Shown: positions 1 through 9,042 of the stretch, in pieces
Layout of the letters: every line of letters begins with the position of its first letter
Numbering within the stretch: position 1 is the stretch's first letter
DNA from: JAMZMI01 sp963848175
GTDB taxonomy: Bacteria > Bacteroidota > Bacteroidia > Cytophagales > Cyclobacteriaceae
DNA length: 64,000 nt
Assembly: GCA_963848175.1 (NCBI GenBank)
Contig: CAWKCO010000011.1
Coordinates: 248,001 to 312,000, forward strand
Reading direction: 5' to 3'
Position numbers and translations under genes: made by a program
The notes under the pieces: model-generated
Databases searched by the model: none
The model's input: only the letters and a program-made list of their open reading frames with translations
What the model was told of the DNA's origin: nothing

Positions 1-868
1 TTCGTCCAACGATCGCTTTATTTGGCTGTATCGGCATGCGCATCATTTTGCTCACTAGCAAACTAAGGGCATAGATTCTGTTGCTTTTGATATTGGTATG
101 TAAGTCTACATCCTTGTGAGTGTGAAGGATCATTGCAATTTCTTCTAATGAAGTATTCCCAGCACGCTCTCCTATACCGTTCATGGTCACCTCTACTTGG
201 CGTGCTCCATTTAGGACACCAGCCATGGTATTGGCTGTAGCCAAACCTAGGTCATTGTGACAGTGGCAAGAGATAATGGCTTTATCAATATCTTTCACAT
301 TGTCCATCAAATACTTAATCTTAGCGCCATACTCACTTGGTAAGCAATACCCAGTAGTATCTGGTATATTCACCACAGTTGCACCTGCTTTGATCACCGC
401 CTCTACCATACGAGCCAAATACTCATTATCGGCACGTCCAGCATCCTCGCAGTAAAATTCAACGTCTTCCACGTACTTTTTAGCATACTTGGTAGCAGCA
501 ATTGCCCGCTCTAAGATTGCATCTCTGGTACTGCGAAACTTATATTCAATGTGATAATCAGAAGCGCCAATTCCTGTATGAATACGCTTGTGCTTTGCAA
601 ACTTGAGTGCATCAGCGGCAATATCAATATCTTTTTCTACCGCTCTGGTGAGTGCGCAAATGGTAGGATTGCTAACTGCCTTGGAAATTTCAATTACAGA
701 ATTGAAATCCATAGGGCTGGAAATCGGAAAACCCGCTTCAATTACGTCCACTCCCAAAATCTCCAACTCCTTTGCAATTTCTATTTTCTCTGGTGTTGAA
801 AGCTGACATCCAGGCACTTGCTCCCCATCTCGCAAAGTAGTATCAAAAACATATACCTTATCACTCAT
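1..868 (-). CDS. leuA: 2-isopropylmalate synthase, N-terminal part (runs off the left edge)
   Basis: Catalyses condensation of acetyl-CoA with 2-oxoisovalerate, the first committed step of leucine synthesis, in the cytoplasm. The 289 visible residues start MSDKVYVFDTTLRDGEQVPG; the DTTLRDGEQ motif is the metal and substrate site of the DRE-TIM metallolyase family. SCHCHNDLGLA (HxH metal ligands) and GIGERAGNTSLEE follow in the usual order. The C-terminal LeuA dimer/regulatory domain lies outside the window. The ATG at 866-868 is the natural start. Homocitrate and citramalate synthases share these motifs, but the overall match is best to LeuA. Confidence 0.93.
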   Translation of the reverse strand, partial: MSDKVYVFDTTLRDGEQVPGCQLSTPEKIEIAKELEILGVDVIEAGFPISSPMDFNSVIEISKAVSNPTICALTRAVEKDIDIAADALKFAKHKRIHTGIGASDYHIEYKFRSTRDAILERAIAATKYAKKYVEDVEFYCEDAGRADNEYLARMVEAVIKAGATVVNIPDTTGYCLPSEYGAKIKYLMDNVKDIDKAIISCHCHNDLGLATANTMAGVLNGARQVEVTMNGIGERAGNTSLEEIAMILHTHKDVDLHTNIKSNRIYALSLLVSKMMRMPIQPNKAIVGR

Positions 869-991
869 CTTATTTCTCTTTTCCTTAGTTGATTAATCGC
901 TTATCTTTTTGACAAAATGTGGCTTTCTGAGGTTTACTTTCAACGCCTACTATCTACGCCACTTACAATTTTCACCAATTTCTATTTCAGA

Positions 992-1024
992 CAAATCTAT
1001 CAACTCCACAATGGCTGAGAGCAA
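992..1024 (-). promoter_or_regulatory. Possible Bacteroidota-type promoter of leuA
   Basis: On the minus strand TAGATTTG (992-999) fits the Bacteroidota -7 consensus TAnnTTTG, with a TTG (1022-1024) 22 nt upstream as a -33 element. It would give a leader of about 120 nt before leuA. No leader peptide or attenuator hairpin was recognised. Motif match only. Confidence 0.3.
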
Positions 1025-1120
1025 CCAAAAAAGAATTTAATTACGATTTCTAATCAAAACAAAGCGCATATTTTCTTAACATTGCAGGCAAATAAGCCTT
1101 CATCAATCCATTTATCTACA

Positions 1121-2662
1121 ATGTCTAAAGAACGTTCCGACCATTTATTCATTCTGGTCAAGTCATTAAAGAAAAGTGAGAAACGCTATTTCAAACTAAG
1201 AAATAGTTCTGTAAATGGTTCAGATCATAAATACCTTAAGCTATTTGAAGAAATAGAAAAACTGAAGGAATTTGATGAAGCGAAAATATTGCAGCGAAAC
1301 GAGTGGATCAACCCAGAGCAGTTTAGCAACCTGAAGGCCAATTTGTACAAAAAGATTCTACAAAGTCTAAAGGAATATACGACCAATACAAATGAAGATA
1401 TTTCTATCCGAGAAAATATCGACTATGTACAAATCCTGTATGACCGCAGCTTGTATGGTCAAAGTATGCAACTGCTACAGAAGGTGAAAAAGTCGGTAGC
1501 CAAAAGTGACAACTTGGAGCTACACCTTGAGGTACTCAAATGGGAGAAAAACCTGCTTCCTTATTCTTTGGGCAAAAACAATCAAGAGCGTGTAAAACAG
1601 ATCGTGGAAGAAGGCAATGCGGTAAACCAGCGCATCTCTCGCATCAACCAACTCACTAACTTGTCTGTAGAGCTGAATGCCATGTATATCAAGGTAGGCT
1701 ACTTGCGAGATAAAAATGACTTTGTTCATATCAACAATATGTTTGCGGAAAAGCTCCCCGCATACGACGAGGAAAACCTTTCTTTTCAGGAAAAACTGCT
1801 GTGGTTTGATATTCATTTTTCCTACTTCAACTTTATTCAAGATTTTGCAAAAGCACATGAATTTGCCCAGAAATGGGTAGACCTCTTTCCTAGTGCACCA
1901 GCTTCCTCACATAATTTTGAAAAGTATTTACGCGGATTAAATCACCTTCTCAATACGCAATCAAGGCTTTATCTCTACAAAGAATTTCAGGAGACCCATG
2001 CCATACTAAAGGCACTCACTACACACCGAGTAGTGAAAATGAATGAAAACATTCAAATAAGGCTATTTAAGTATTCTTATGCTCACCAGTTTAATGGATA
2101 TTTCATCACTGGGAATTTTGAAACTGGCGTAAAGCTTCTCAGAAAAATAGAAAAGCGACTTGAGGGCTACATTGGTTTACTTGACAAACACTCTGAGTTG
2201 GTTTTGTTCTACAAAATAGCCAGTCTCTACCTTGGAAATGATGACTACCGTGATGCCCTAAAATGGCTAAACCGCATTATCAATTCTGAAGATCAGGATA
2301 TTCGTGAAGATGTGCATTCCTTTTCTAGAATACTAAATTTGATCATTCATTATGAATTGGGAAATAATGACGTGATAGAATATTATCTGCGATCTACTTA
2401 CCGCTTCCTCCTCAAAAAACACGACTTGCACTTGTACCAGCAATACATTCTGGACTTTATCAGAAACCTGAGCAAAGACACACGGACAAGTTTGAGAGAT
2501 CGTTTTGTATCCCTACGTAAGAAAATGATCACCTTGTCTGAAAGCAAGTACGACAAACGTCCTTTTGTTTATTTTGACATTATCTCATGGCTGGATAGTA
2601 AGATTGAAAATACAACAGTGGGCGATGTAATAAGAGAAAAGGCGATAAAGCAAATGAAATAA
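1121..2662 (+). CDS. Conserved Bacteroidota helical-repeat protein of unknown function
   Basis: 513 residues, no signal peptide, rich in charged alpha-helices with loosely repeated helix pairs that look TPR/HEAT-like. The start MSKERSDHLFILVKSLKKSEKRYFK with a basic helix is typical of a Bacteroidota-specific family often met as a single gene. I chose the ATG at 1121; an in-frame TTG lies 13 codons upstream but is less likely. It is divergent from leuA. Probably a cytoplasmic scaffold; no catalytic motif was found. Confidence 0.6.
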   Translation: MSKERSDHLFILVKSLKKSEKRYFKLRNSSVNGSDHKYLKLFEEIEKLKEFDEAKILQRNEWINPEQFSNLKANLYKKILQSLKEYTTNTNEDISIRENIDYVQILYDRSLYGQSMQLLQKVKKSVAKSDNLELHLEVLKWEKNLLPYSLGKNNQERVKQIVEEGNAVNQRISRINQLTNLSVELNAMYIKVGYLRDKNDFVHINNMFAEKLPAYDEENLSFQEKLLWFDIHFSYFNFIQDFAKAHEFAQKWVDLFPSAPASSHNFEKYLRGLNHLLNTQSRLYLYKEFQETHAILKALTTHRVVKMNENIQIRLFKYSYAHQFNGYFITGNFETGVKLLRKIEKRLEGYIGLLDKHSELVLFYKIASLYLGNDDYRDALKWLNRIINSEDQDIREDVHSFSRILNLIIHYELGNNDVIEYYLRSTYRFLLKKHDLHLYQQYILDFIRNLSKDTRTSLRDRFVSLRKKMITLSESKYDKRPFVYFDIISWLDSKIENTTVGDVIREKAIKQMK

Positions 2663-2938
2663 TGATTATAATGGATTTATATACATTTCTCATATAACTC
2701 AGCAAATTGAACTTATTTAGCATCTTTGGTGCTGGCATAAAGAAAGTAAAGCAGCATTCCCCCTATTTGGTGTGTTGTAGGCGTACTATTTTGGCAAGAT
2801 CATATTACTACAGTTATACATGAGTAAAATAAAAATTTGAAGGAGCTATACTCAAAATATTCGGTTTGGTATCAATATTATCCCCAAATCATCCAAATCC
2901 AATATATTCAGGATAATAAACACTTAAAATAGAAAACC

Positions 2939-3508
2939 GTGAACCCAAAATATCTCAATTTAATATTGTTCTCCTTTGTACTTACCAGCCTTACAATTAA
3001 GGCTCAAGTTTCCTATGGGGGGAAACCATACACTTTAGGTTCTGATGCACGAAGAGTTGCCTACCTACCGAAAGAAATTATTTATGAAGTAATGAACACA
3101 ACCAAACTACTTGAAAAGTACGCAAATACCGGAAGTGAAAATCGAGCAACAACAAAAGTTCTTAAATACGGAGAAATGTTTGACGTAAACATTGACTTTA
3201 AGGCAGAAGCCAATTCTTATAAGATAGAAAACGGAAGAACACTATATTTACTCAAGATCAAATCGCGAGGCGCAACCACAATAGAGGTTTATATGAAAAA
3301 CTTCTTTTTATCAAAAAGTGCTGAATTATATGCCTATACCCTTGATCCACCAAGTGTGCTAGGTAAATATGACCAAAGAAGTAACTCTTCTGATGTTTTT
3401 GTATTAGAAGAATTCAAAGATTCCGATGAGATAATTATTGAACTATCAGAGAACAGCAATGACAATTCTCGTTTTAAGATTACCCAGGTTATTCACGGGT
3501 TTTTATAA
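2939..3508 (+). CDS. Small secreted protein of unknown function
   Basis: 189 residues starting with GTG; the first 22 (MNPKYLNLILFSFVLTSLTIKAQ) form a signal peptide ending in the KAQ site common in Bacteroidota exported proteins, which supports this start. The mature part is beta-rich (TTIEVYMKNFFL, ELYAYTLDPP), like a small jelly-roll or adhesin-type domain, and has no T9SS tail. The preceding 276 bp (2663-2938) contain no gene. Confidence 0.5.
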   Translation: MNPKYLNLILFSFVLTSLTIKAQVSYGGKPYTLGSDARRVAYLPKEIIYEVMNTTKLLEKYANTGSENRATTKVLKYGEMFDVNIDFKAEANSYKIENGRTLYLLKIKSRGATTIEVYMKNFFLSKSAELYAYTLDPPSVLGKYDQRSNSSDVFVLEEFKDSDEIIIELSENSNDNSRFKITQVIHGFL

Positions 3509-3583
3509 TACAAATACCCCCCCGCCTTAGAATAATCAAGACAGGGGTTTACTAGCTCCGCTGTTAAGCATACTAGAAAGAGT

Positions 3584-6500
3584 CTATTCCTTCACAAATT
3601 TAGAAACGGTATTGATTCCATTCGATTCGATTTGAATGAGGTAGACCCCTTTAGCCAAGCCTGCTACATTGATGACTTTCTTACTCTCTAATTTTATTCG
3701 CTTTTCCAGTACCTGCTGTCCACTCAAATCAATGATCCGAATGTTCATATCTCCAAAGGACGCATTACCTAGAGTGATTTTCAAGCGATCCTTTACGGGA
3801 TTCGGAAATAAAGAAAATTCAACATCCAATGAATTAGCAAGCGGTGGGATCACTGGGGTATCCAGCACTTCCGTTACTCGAGTTACGATAGATTGAAAAT
3901 CCTGCACATCCAGTGGCAAAGTGGCCGCTAGGAATGCCGTATCGTAGTTGGTTTGATACTCTTCTTTCATCCCTGTGAGACCTAAGAAGTTAAAGAAATC
4001 CTCACCATAAGTTATGTCCCTACGCTCAAGGTAAGTATTGACAAGAATGAGACTTCCATCAATATTGGCTTGATCTATCACTTCCTGAATAGCAGAAAGG
4101 GTAGTCGTCTCGTCCAGCGCCCCTAGTGCATCGTGATATTCAAACATCAATTCGCTGTATAGATTCACCACTCCGATTTCTTCTAGCATGTCTTCGGTAA
4201 TCAAATGTGCTTGTCCATCTCCCAACCTTTGTAGAACAATATCCAAGGTGGTGACATCAGCTGTATTCACTTCATCTACAATAAACTGCACTTGCGCATT
4301 CATGTATAGGTCATCCACTGAAGCTTTCAACTCTGTCTGGTAAAGAGATAGGTTATCATCGTTCATGCCCTTAATCCCAATTTCCTCCATCATGGCGATG
4401 GTTACCTGAGACTCATCCGTTTTGAGCTGATCTATTAAGCCTTGTAGCTTGCTTTGCTCATCAATTAATTCAGACAAATCAATTTTGAAGCCTCCAGAAC
4501 CACCTGACCCTGTATAGATAATGTTATGATCGAATAGATCAAACTCAATGTGATAAAGTCTACCATATCTGATTAAGCTCTGCCCGATCAGCTTCCAAGA
4601 ATCACCTCCATCATAAGAGATCCCCACCCCATATCCCGGACGATAATCACCAAACCACTGACCTGTGGCTGCACCGAAAGTTGCCAATATCGTGTTAGAA
4701 TTATCAGGGTGAACCCTTACGGAAGTAGCTCCAAAGAAATCATCATTGGCTGTGATCTGTGCTTGTAAATCCGCACTTTTAGTTCCTACAGCTGCTCCAA
4801 CCTTGTGCATCCATGTCACACCACCATCTGTACTCTTATATATCCCGCCCATTGTCTCATGTGGAGTCACCGCAGCGTAGATTATATCTGAGTTATTTGG
4901 GTCTATAGAAATATCACGCGGATCGTGCAAGTTTGTGTCATTGATCGTCACCCAACTTACACCAGCATCTAAAGATTTGTATATACGACCATCAGTATTA
5001 TTATTTCTCCCTGCTACAGCATACATCGTGTTAGGGTTCTTTTCATCAACTTCAAGCTGTCTTACCAATTTGTGAGGAAGGTCTTGACCTTCAGATTCGT
5101 GATATCCGATTTTCTCCCAAGTTGCCCCCGCATCCTGTGAGCGAATGGTGACATGCTGCTTTGGATCAAAAGAAGTGATGAAAACCGTATTAGGATCTGT
5201 AGGATGTGTTTCCAACCCGTGATACGCCCCCCAACTGTAAAAATCTGTAGTTCCCTTTTTGCCATCTAGAACAATAGACCATGTAGCTCCATTATCGGTA
5301 CTTTTTTTCACAACAAAGCCACCAGCATATTCATAATAACTCCTGTCCAGAACAACGTAAATATCTCCATTGACAGCAAAGGCAATATCGGTAACAGACA
5401 CCAAGTAATTACTCACACCATCTTTTGCCATTTCACCCCTTTTATTCTCCCAGGTAGTTCCGCCATCATTACTTAGGTAAAGACCATTATCATACTGTCC
5501 CATCAAAACCAATCCCTCCACTGTAGGTGAAGGAACTACATAATCTGATACAGTAAAATCAGCCCCATTATTCTTATATGGAGAAGAATTCGTACTGTAT
5601 ACATTGTACCAAGAACCTCCACCATCTTCTGTTTTATGAGACCAGTGCTCACCCGCAATAAGGAAATTATTGTCAATTGGAGACATAGCGAAACCATAAG
5701 CCTTTAGGAAATTACCACCATACGATCCCCAGCCTTGATCTTGAACCCTTCCTCGATAAACATTAGACCAAGAAGCCCCTCTATTGGAGCTTTTCCAAAT
5801 TGCGCCACCTTCTGTACCCGCGATGTATACCTTATTGTTGTCCTTCCAATCAATGATGATGTGATAAGGTTTTATCCCCTTACCCTCATTGGTAAACGGA
5901 ACTCCATTATTCCTTTCAATCCATGTGCTTCCAAGGTCGGAAGACTTATAAACACCGTAACCTTTAGATTGATCAAAATCCAAAGTAACATATACTTCAT
6001 TATTATTATCCGGGGAGATGGCTACTGATAAAATTCGATCATGAGGTAAACCAGATACTTTTTTAAACTTATTTCCACCATTGTATGAAACAAAAAGTCC
6101 GCGACTAGTAGCAGCAAAGAGAGTTCCTTCTATTTGATTTGAAGCTGCCAATTGAAATATATTCGCCTGATCACTCATCACCGATCCATACGATGATCTT
6201 AAATTCTTCCATGTAAGTCCTCTATCCGTACTTTTATATATTCTGCCATTTGCATAAAAGTCATCAGCAAAGGCCATCGATTCTTTCGATGCGTCTCTTC
6301 TATCACCTTGTGCGGCATATATCACATCATGATTATGTGGATCGACAATGATAGACTGAATAGCCACGGATGGGCTACCACTATTACTATGGGCTGGGAA
6401 CCCACTACGTATATCAGTCCATGTCTGCCCCCTATCTATACTTCGTAGCAAGGCACCACGGGTACCCAGCAACATGAGGTTTTCATCGTCAGGATGAACA

Positions 6501-6748
6501 AAAATCTCAGATACATGCTCACTCACTACTTGATTATTCATTCTTTGCCATGAAGCTCCTCTGTCTTCACTTTTGAAGAGCCCTGCAACATCCACTCCAA
6601 CCCAGATTGTTTCATTCTGATCAATACAATAATCCATCAAAGACCCACCAAAACCGAGTCCTAACTGATCTACCTGTGCGTGTACGAGAAACATTGTTAG
6701 TACGAAACTAACACTCAGCATTGCCTTTTTAATAGTCATCATATTCAT
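3584..6748 (-). CDS. Secreted Asp-box (BNR/GH74-like) beta-propeller protein with T9SS sorting domain
   Basis: 1054 residues from the ATG at 6748 (an upstream TTG is less likely); signal peptide ends FLVHAQ. About 13 Asp-boxes of form SxDxGxTW follow (SEDRGASW, SIDRGQTW, STDRGLTW, SSDLGSTW, SNDGGTTW, STDGGVTW and others), enough for two seven-bladed propellers. GVDVAGLFKSEDRGASW near the N-terminus resembles GH74 xyloglucanases and sortilin-like exo-enzymes. A helical linker of about 250 residues leads to a C-terminal type A T9SS sorting domain (FPNPVKDRLKI, GVYLIQIES). It is the last gene downstream of SusC/SusD and is probably surface-exposed or released. Glycosidase activity is inferred; the catalytic Asp residues could not be assigned. 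Confidence 0.75.
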   Translation of the reverse strand: MNMMTIKKAMLSVSFVLTMFLVHAQVDQLGLGFGGSLMDYCIDQNETIWVGVDVAGLFKSEDRGASWQRMNNQVVSEHVSEIFVHPDDENLMLLGTRGALLRSIDRGQTWTDIRSGFPAHSNSGSPSVAIQSIIVDPHNHDVIYAAQGDRRDASKESMAFADDFYANGRIYKSTDRGLTWKNLRSSYGSVMSDQANIFQLAASNQIEGTLFAATSRGLFVSYNGGNKFKKVSGLPHDRILSVAISPDNNNEVYVTLDFDQSKGYGVYKSSDLGSTWIERNNGVPFTNEGKGIKPYHIIIDWKDNNKVYIAGTEGGAIWKSSNRGASWSNVYRGRVQDQGWGSYGGNFLKAYGFAMSPIDNNFLIAGEHWSHKTEDGGGSWYNVYSTNSSPYKNNGADFTVSDYVVPSPTVEGLVLMGQYDNGLYLSNDGGTTWENKRGEMAKDGVSNYLVSVTDIAFAVNGDIYVVLDRSYYEYAGGFVVKKSTDNGATWSIVLDGKKGTTDFYSWGAYHGLETHPTDPNTVFITSFDPKQHVTIRSQDAGATWEKIGYHESEGQDLPHKLVRQLEVDEKNPNTMYAVAGRNNNTDGRIYKSLDAGVSWVTINDTNLHDPRDISIDPNNSDIIYAAVTPHETMGGIYKSTDGGVTWMHKVGAAVGTKSADLQAQITANDDFFGATSVRVHPDNSNTILATFGAATGQWFGDYRPGYGVGISYDGGDSWKLIGQSLIRYGRLYHIEFDLFDHNIIYTGSGGSGGFKIDLSELIDEQSKLQGLIDQLKTDESQVTIAMMEEIGIKGMNDDNLSLYQTELKASVDDLYMNAQVQFIVDEVNTADVTTLDIVLQRLGDGQAHLITEDMLEEIGVVNLYSELMFEYHDALGALDETTTLSAIQEVIDQANIDGSLILVNTYLERRDITYGEDFFNFLGLTGMKEEYQTNYDTAFLAATLPLDVQDFQSIVTRVTEVLDTPVIPPLANSLDVEFSLFPNPVKDRLKITLGNASFGDMNIRIIDLSGQQVLEKRIKLESKKVINVAGLAKGVYLIQIESNGINTVSKFVKE

Positions 6749-6830
6749 TTTTATATCGTCGTAATAAAACAATCAAATTGAATTTAGGTTCAAAATATCC
6801 TGTTCAAAAATAGACAATAGATTAAACAAA

Positions 6831-6858
6831 AAAACCCATGCGAAATCGCATGGGTTTT
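6831..6858 (-). terminator. Rho-independent terminator after the IPT/Calx-beta gene
   Basis: A perfect 12-bp stem (AAAACCCATGCG / CGCATGGGTTTT) with a 4-nt loop. On the minus strand it is followed by a T-tract. It separates the SusC-SusD-IPT transcript from the Asp-box gene, which then needs its own promoter. Confidence 0.85.
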
Positions 6859-6878
6859 ACTTATATCAATATAATATC

Positions 6879-8951
6879 TTAGTTCTTAATAATGAACTTC
6901 TTAGCAAATTGCTCGCTTCCGCTTCCGATTTTCAAGATATAAACACCCGACTTCAATTGGTTACCCAAGTAAAGAGTTGTTTGCTTGTCCATTTTAGCAT
7001 AGTTAGAAGCAAATTGCTTACGTCCATTAAGGTCATAAATTGCAAGCTGAGCATTGCTCAAACCATTATCGTTAGCCAAGTTGATCATCACACCTTCAGC
7101 AGTTTGGTATACCAAAACTCTGTCACCAGTGTTTTCATCTTTAGCACTCAACAACACGAGAATCTCTACAGATTGCATTCTTGGCTTTCCAATTACTGCT
7201 GATCCATCCGCGCTCTTCATGCTAACCTCAAGAGTTTCCTGTGCTTCAAATGTATCATTATCAGCAGCGATTTTGAGCGTAGCTTCAGCTGACTCCAATG
7301 CACCTGTAGGAATAGTCACCTCACTAGCAGAAAGCGTATAATCCTCTACAGTGATATTCTCTCCTCCAATAGCCATTGTAACTTTTACAGCATCTGATGC
7401 AGCTTTATCAAGCATGGCTTTTACCATGATTTCCGTTTGCTCTTTCTCGTTCCCTTCAGCACTGCTCAAAGAAAAAGTGATTTTAGGTACAGTGTTATCA
7501 ACTGTAAAGTCTCCAACCTCCGCAATTCTTGCAGCCTTATCGATCAAAACTCCGTCTTGACCATCCTCAATGACAGGAACGAAATCACTTTCAAATTTAC
7601 CTTGAGCTGTCTCAACATGAACAGGCCCTGAAGTAGCAGATGCTGGCACATAAACTTCGGCAATGGTATCATTTACATAATAAACCTCAGTCGTAACTAC
7701 ACCATTGAATGTTACATCTGTCAATTCATAAAGATTCTTACCTTCAAGAATAATCAAGCCACCATTAGGTGCTGCGGGTGGTACATAAGCAGTAACTTCT
7801 GGCTTAGATGGAAGGATTTCAAAATTATCCAAAGCAGGAACATCGTTACCACCCGTTACAACTGAAACGATCCCTGTAACTGCTCCGACTGGTACTTTTA
7901 CAGTTACCAAAGCTCCACCTGCTTCTGCAGTAAAGTCAACAGCACTAATTTTTGTCCCTTCAGGCCCTGCGAATTTAACACCCGTAACATCACCAAAATT
8001 CTTACCATTGATTTTCACCTCTTTGTTTATTTTTTGCTTTGGAGGATCAAAAGAATTAATAGAAGCAATACCTGCAGGGAATCCTGTTAATTGAACATCG
8101 TCAATAGCCACTCCGAGCTGAGATTGAGCATTATTGAAGCTAAATTTCAAAGCTAAACTAGCAACAGCTGGAAGTTGTTTGGGCATGCGTACATAAACGC
8201 CACCTCCCCCGTTAACTGAATATATGTAATAAGGGCTTACACCTTCCCAAGTAGTTCCGCCATCAATACTGAACTCTGCCTTAAGACCACCTTGCACTTG
8301 TGAGAACCAGTTATTAATTCCGAAGGCTAGACGAATGTTCTCATAACCTAAGGTCTTAATATCCTTAATTACGAATTCTTGACCTGTGGTAAGAAGAACA
8401 CTAAATTGATTGGATGCACCCTGATACGTCCTAGGGCCACCCTGTTGCCACTGAATTATACCTGTACCAGTAAATGTAAGATCATCATTTGTGAAATAGG
8501 ATGGTACGTCTAGTTCTGAATTACCTGCACTGAACTGAGCAATAGTCTGTCCAGCACCGCCATTTGGCACGAGTGGAGTCTCGAAAGCCTCGAACATGAT
8601 CATTTTCTCGAAAGGACTTTTTCTTTCTGGAATCAGAATTTTCCCTTTCGTCACAGTCGAATCTGGATTAGTAAATGATATCCCTGCGGTACTAGCGCCG
8701 GCGGGTATCACGAAACTTAATTTTGTAGAGCTATTTGCAATTAAAGTAGCTTCCAATTCGCCCAAAGACACTTTAGTTACTCTATCTACACCTACACCTG
8801 TGACCATAATAGTGTCTCCAGGAAAACCAGCTACCGGGTGAAATGCTGTAATTTTTTCTTGAGCATTTGACTCGTTCGGTAGAGCACAAAAGATAATTGC
8901 CGCTCCGAGAAGCGCTTTTACCCTATTTTTAATAAGTACGTTCTTCATCAT
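6879..8951 (-). CDS. Secreted IPT/TIG and Calx-beta protein with T9SS sorting domain
   Basis: 690 residues. Signal peptide to about residue 30 (CALPNESNAQ). Three IPT/TIG immunoglobulin-like modules: residues 35-105, about 295-380 (PKQKINKEVKINGKNFGDVT) and about 385-460 (PSKPEVTAYVPPAAPNGG). Between the first and second is a jelly-roll-like segment with IDGGTTWEG and AIDDVQLTGFP. A Calx-beta-like domain is at about 485-590 (TVEDYTLSASEVTIPTGA). The C-terminal T9SS domain reads QLAIYDLNGRKQF and SGVYILKIGSG. Just downstream of SusD, this is the usual place for a surface glycan-binding protein (SusE/F/SGBP-like); that role is inferred. Confidence 0.78.
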   Translation of the reverse strand: MMKNVLIKNRVKALLGAAIIFCALPNESNAQEKITAFHPVAGFPGDTIMVTGVGVDRVTKVSLGELEATLIANSSTKLSFVIPAGASTAGISFTNPDSTVTKGKILIPERKSPFEKMIMFEAFETPLVPNGGAGQTIAQFSAGNSELDVPSYFTNDDLTFTGTGIIQWQQGGPRTYQGASNQFSVLLTTGQEFVIKDIKTLGYENIRLAFGINNWFSQVQGGLKAEFSIDGGTTWEGVSPYYIYSVNGGGGVYVRMPKQLPAVASLALKFSFNNAQSQLGVAIDDVQLTGFPAGIASINSFDPPKQKINKEVKINGKNFGDVTGVKFAGPEGTKISAVDFTAEAGGALVTVKVPVGAVTGIVSVVTGGNDVPALDNFEILPSKPEVTAYVPPAAPNGGLIILEGKNLYELTDVTFNGVVTTEVYYVNDTIAEVYVPASATSGPVHVETAQGKFESDFVPVIEDGQDGVLIDKAARIAEVGDFTVDNTVPKITFSLSSAEGNEKEQTEIMVKAMLDKAASDAVKVTMAIGGENITVEDYTLSASEVTIPTGALESAEATLKIAADNDTFEAQETLEVSMKSADGSAVIGKPRMQSVEILVLLSAKDENTGDRVLVYQTAEGVMINLANDNGLSNAQLAIYDLNGRKQFASNYAKMDKQTTLYLGNQLKSGVYILKIGSGSEQFAKKFIIKN

Positions 8952-8973
8952 ATTTGTTATTTAGCGTTTATTG

Positions 8974-9037
8974 TTAGTTTAATAAATAATTAGTTTAATA
9001 AATAATTAGTTTAATAAATAATTAGTTTAATAAATAA
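8974..9037. repeat. Four perfect tandem copies of a 16-bp AT-only-rich unit
   Basis: TTAGTTTAATAAATAA occurs four times without a mismatch between the SusD and IPT genes, immediately upstream of the IPT start. Perfect copies imply recent expansion by slippage. It could change translation or mRNA processing of the downstream gene. Confidence 0.92.
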
Positions 9038-9042
9038 AAAAT

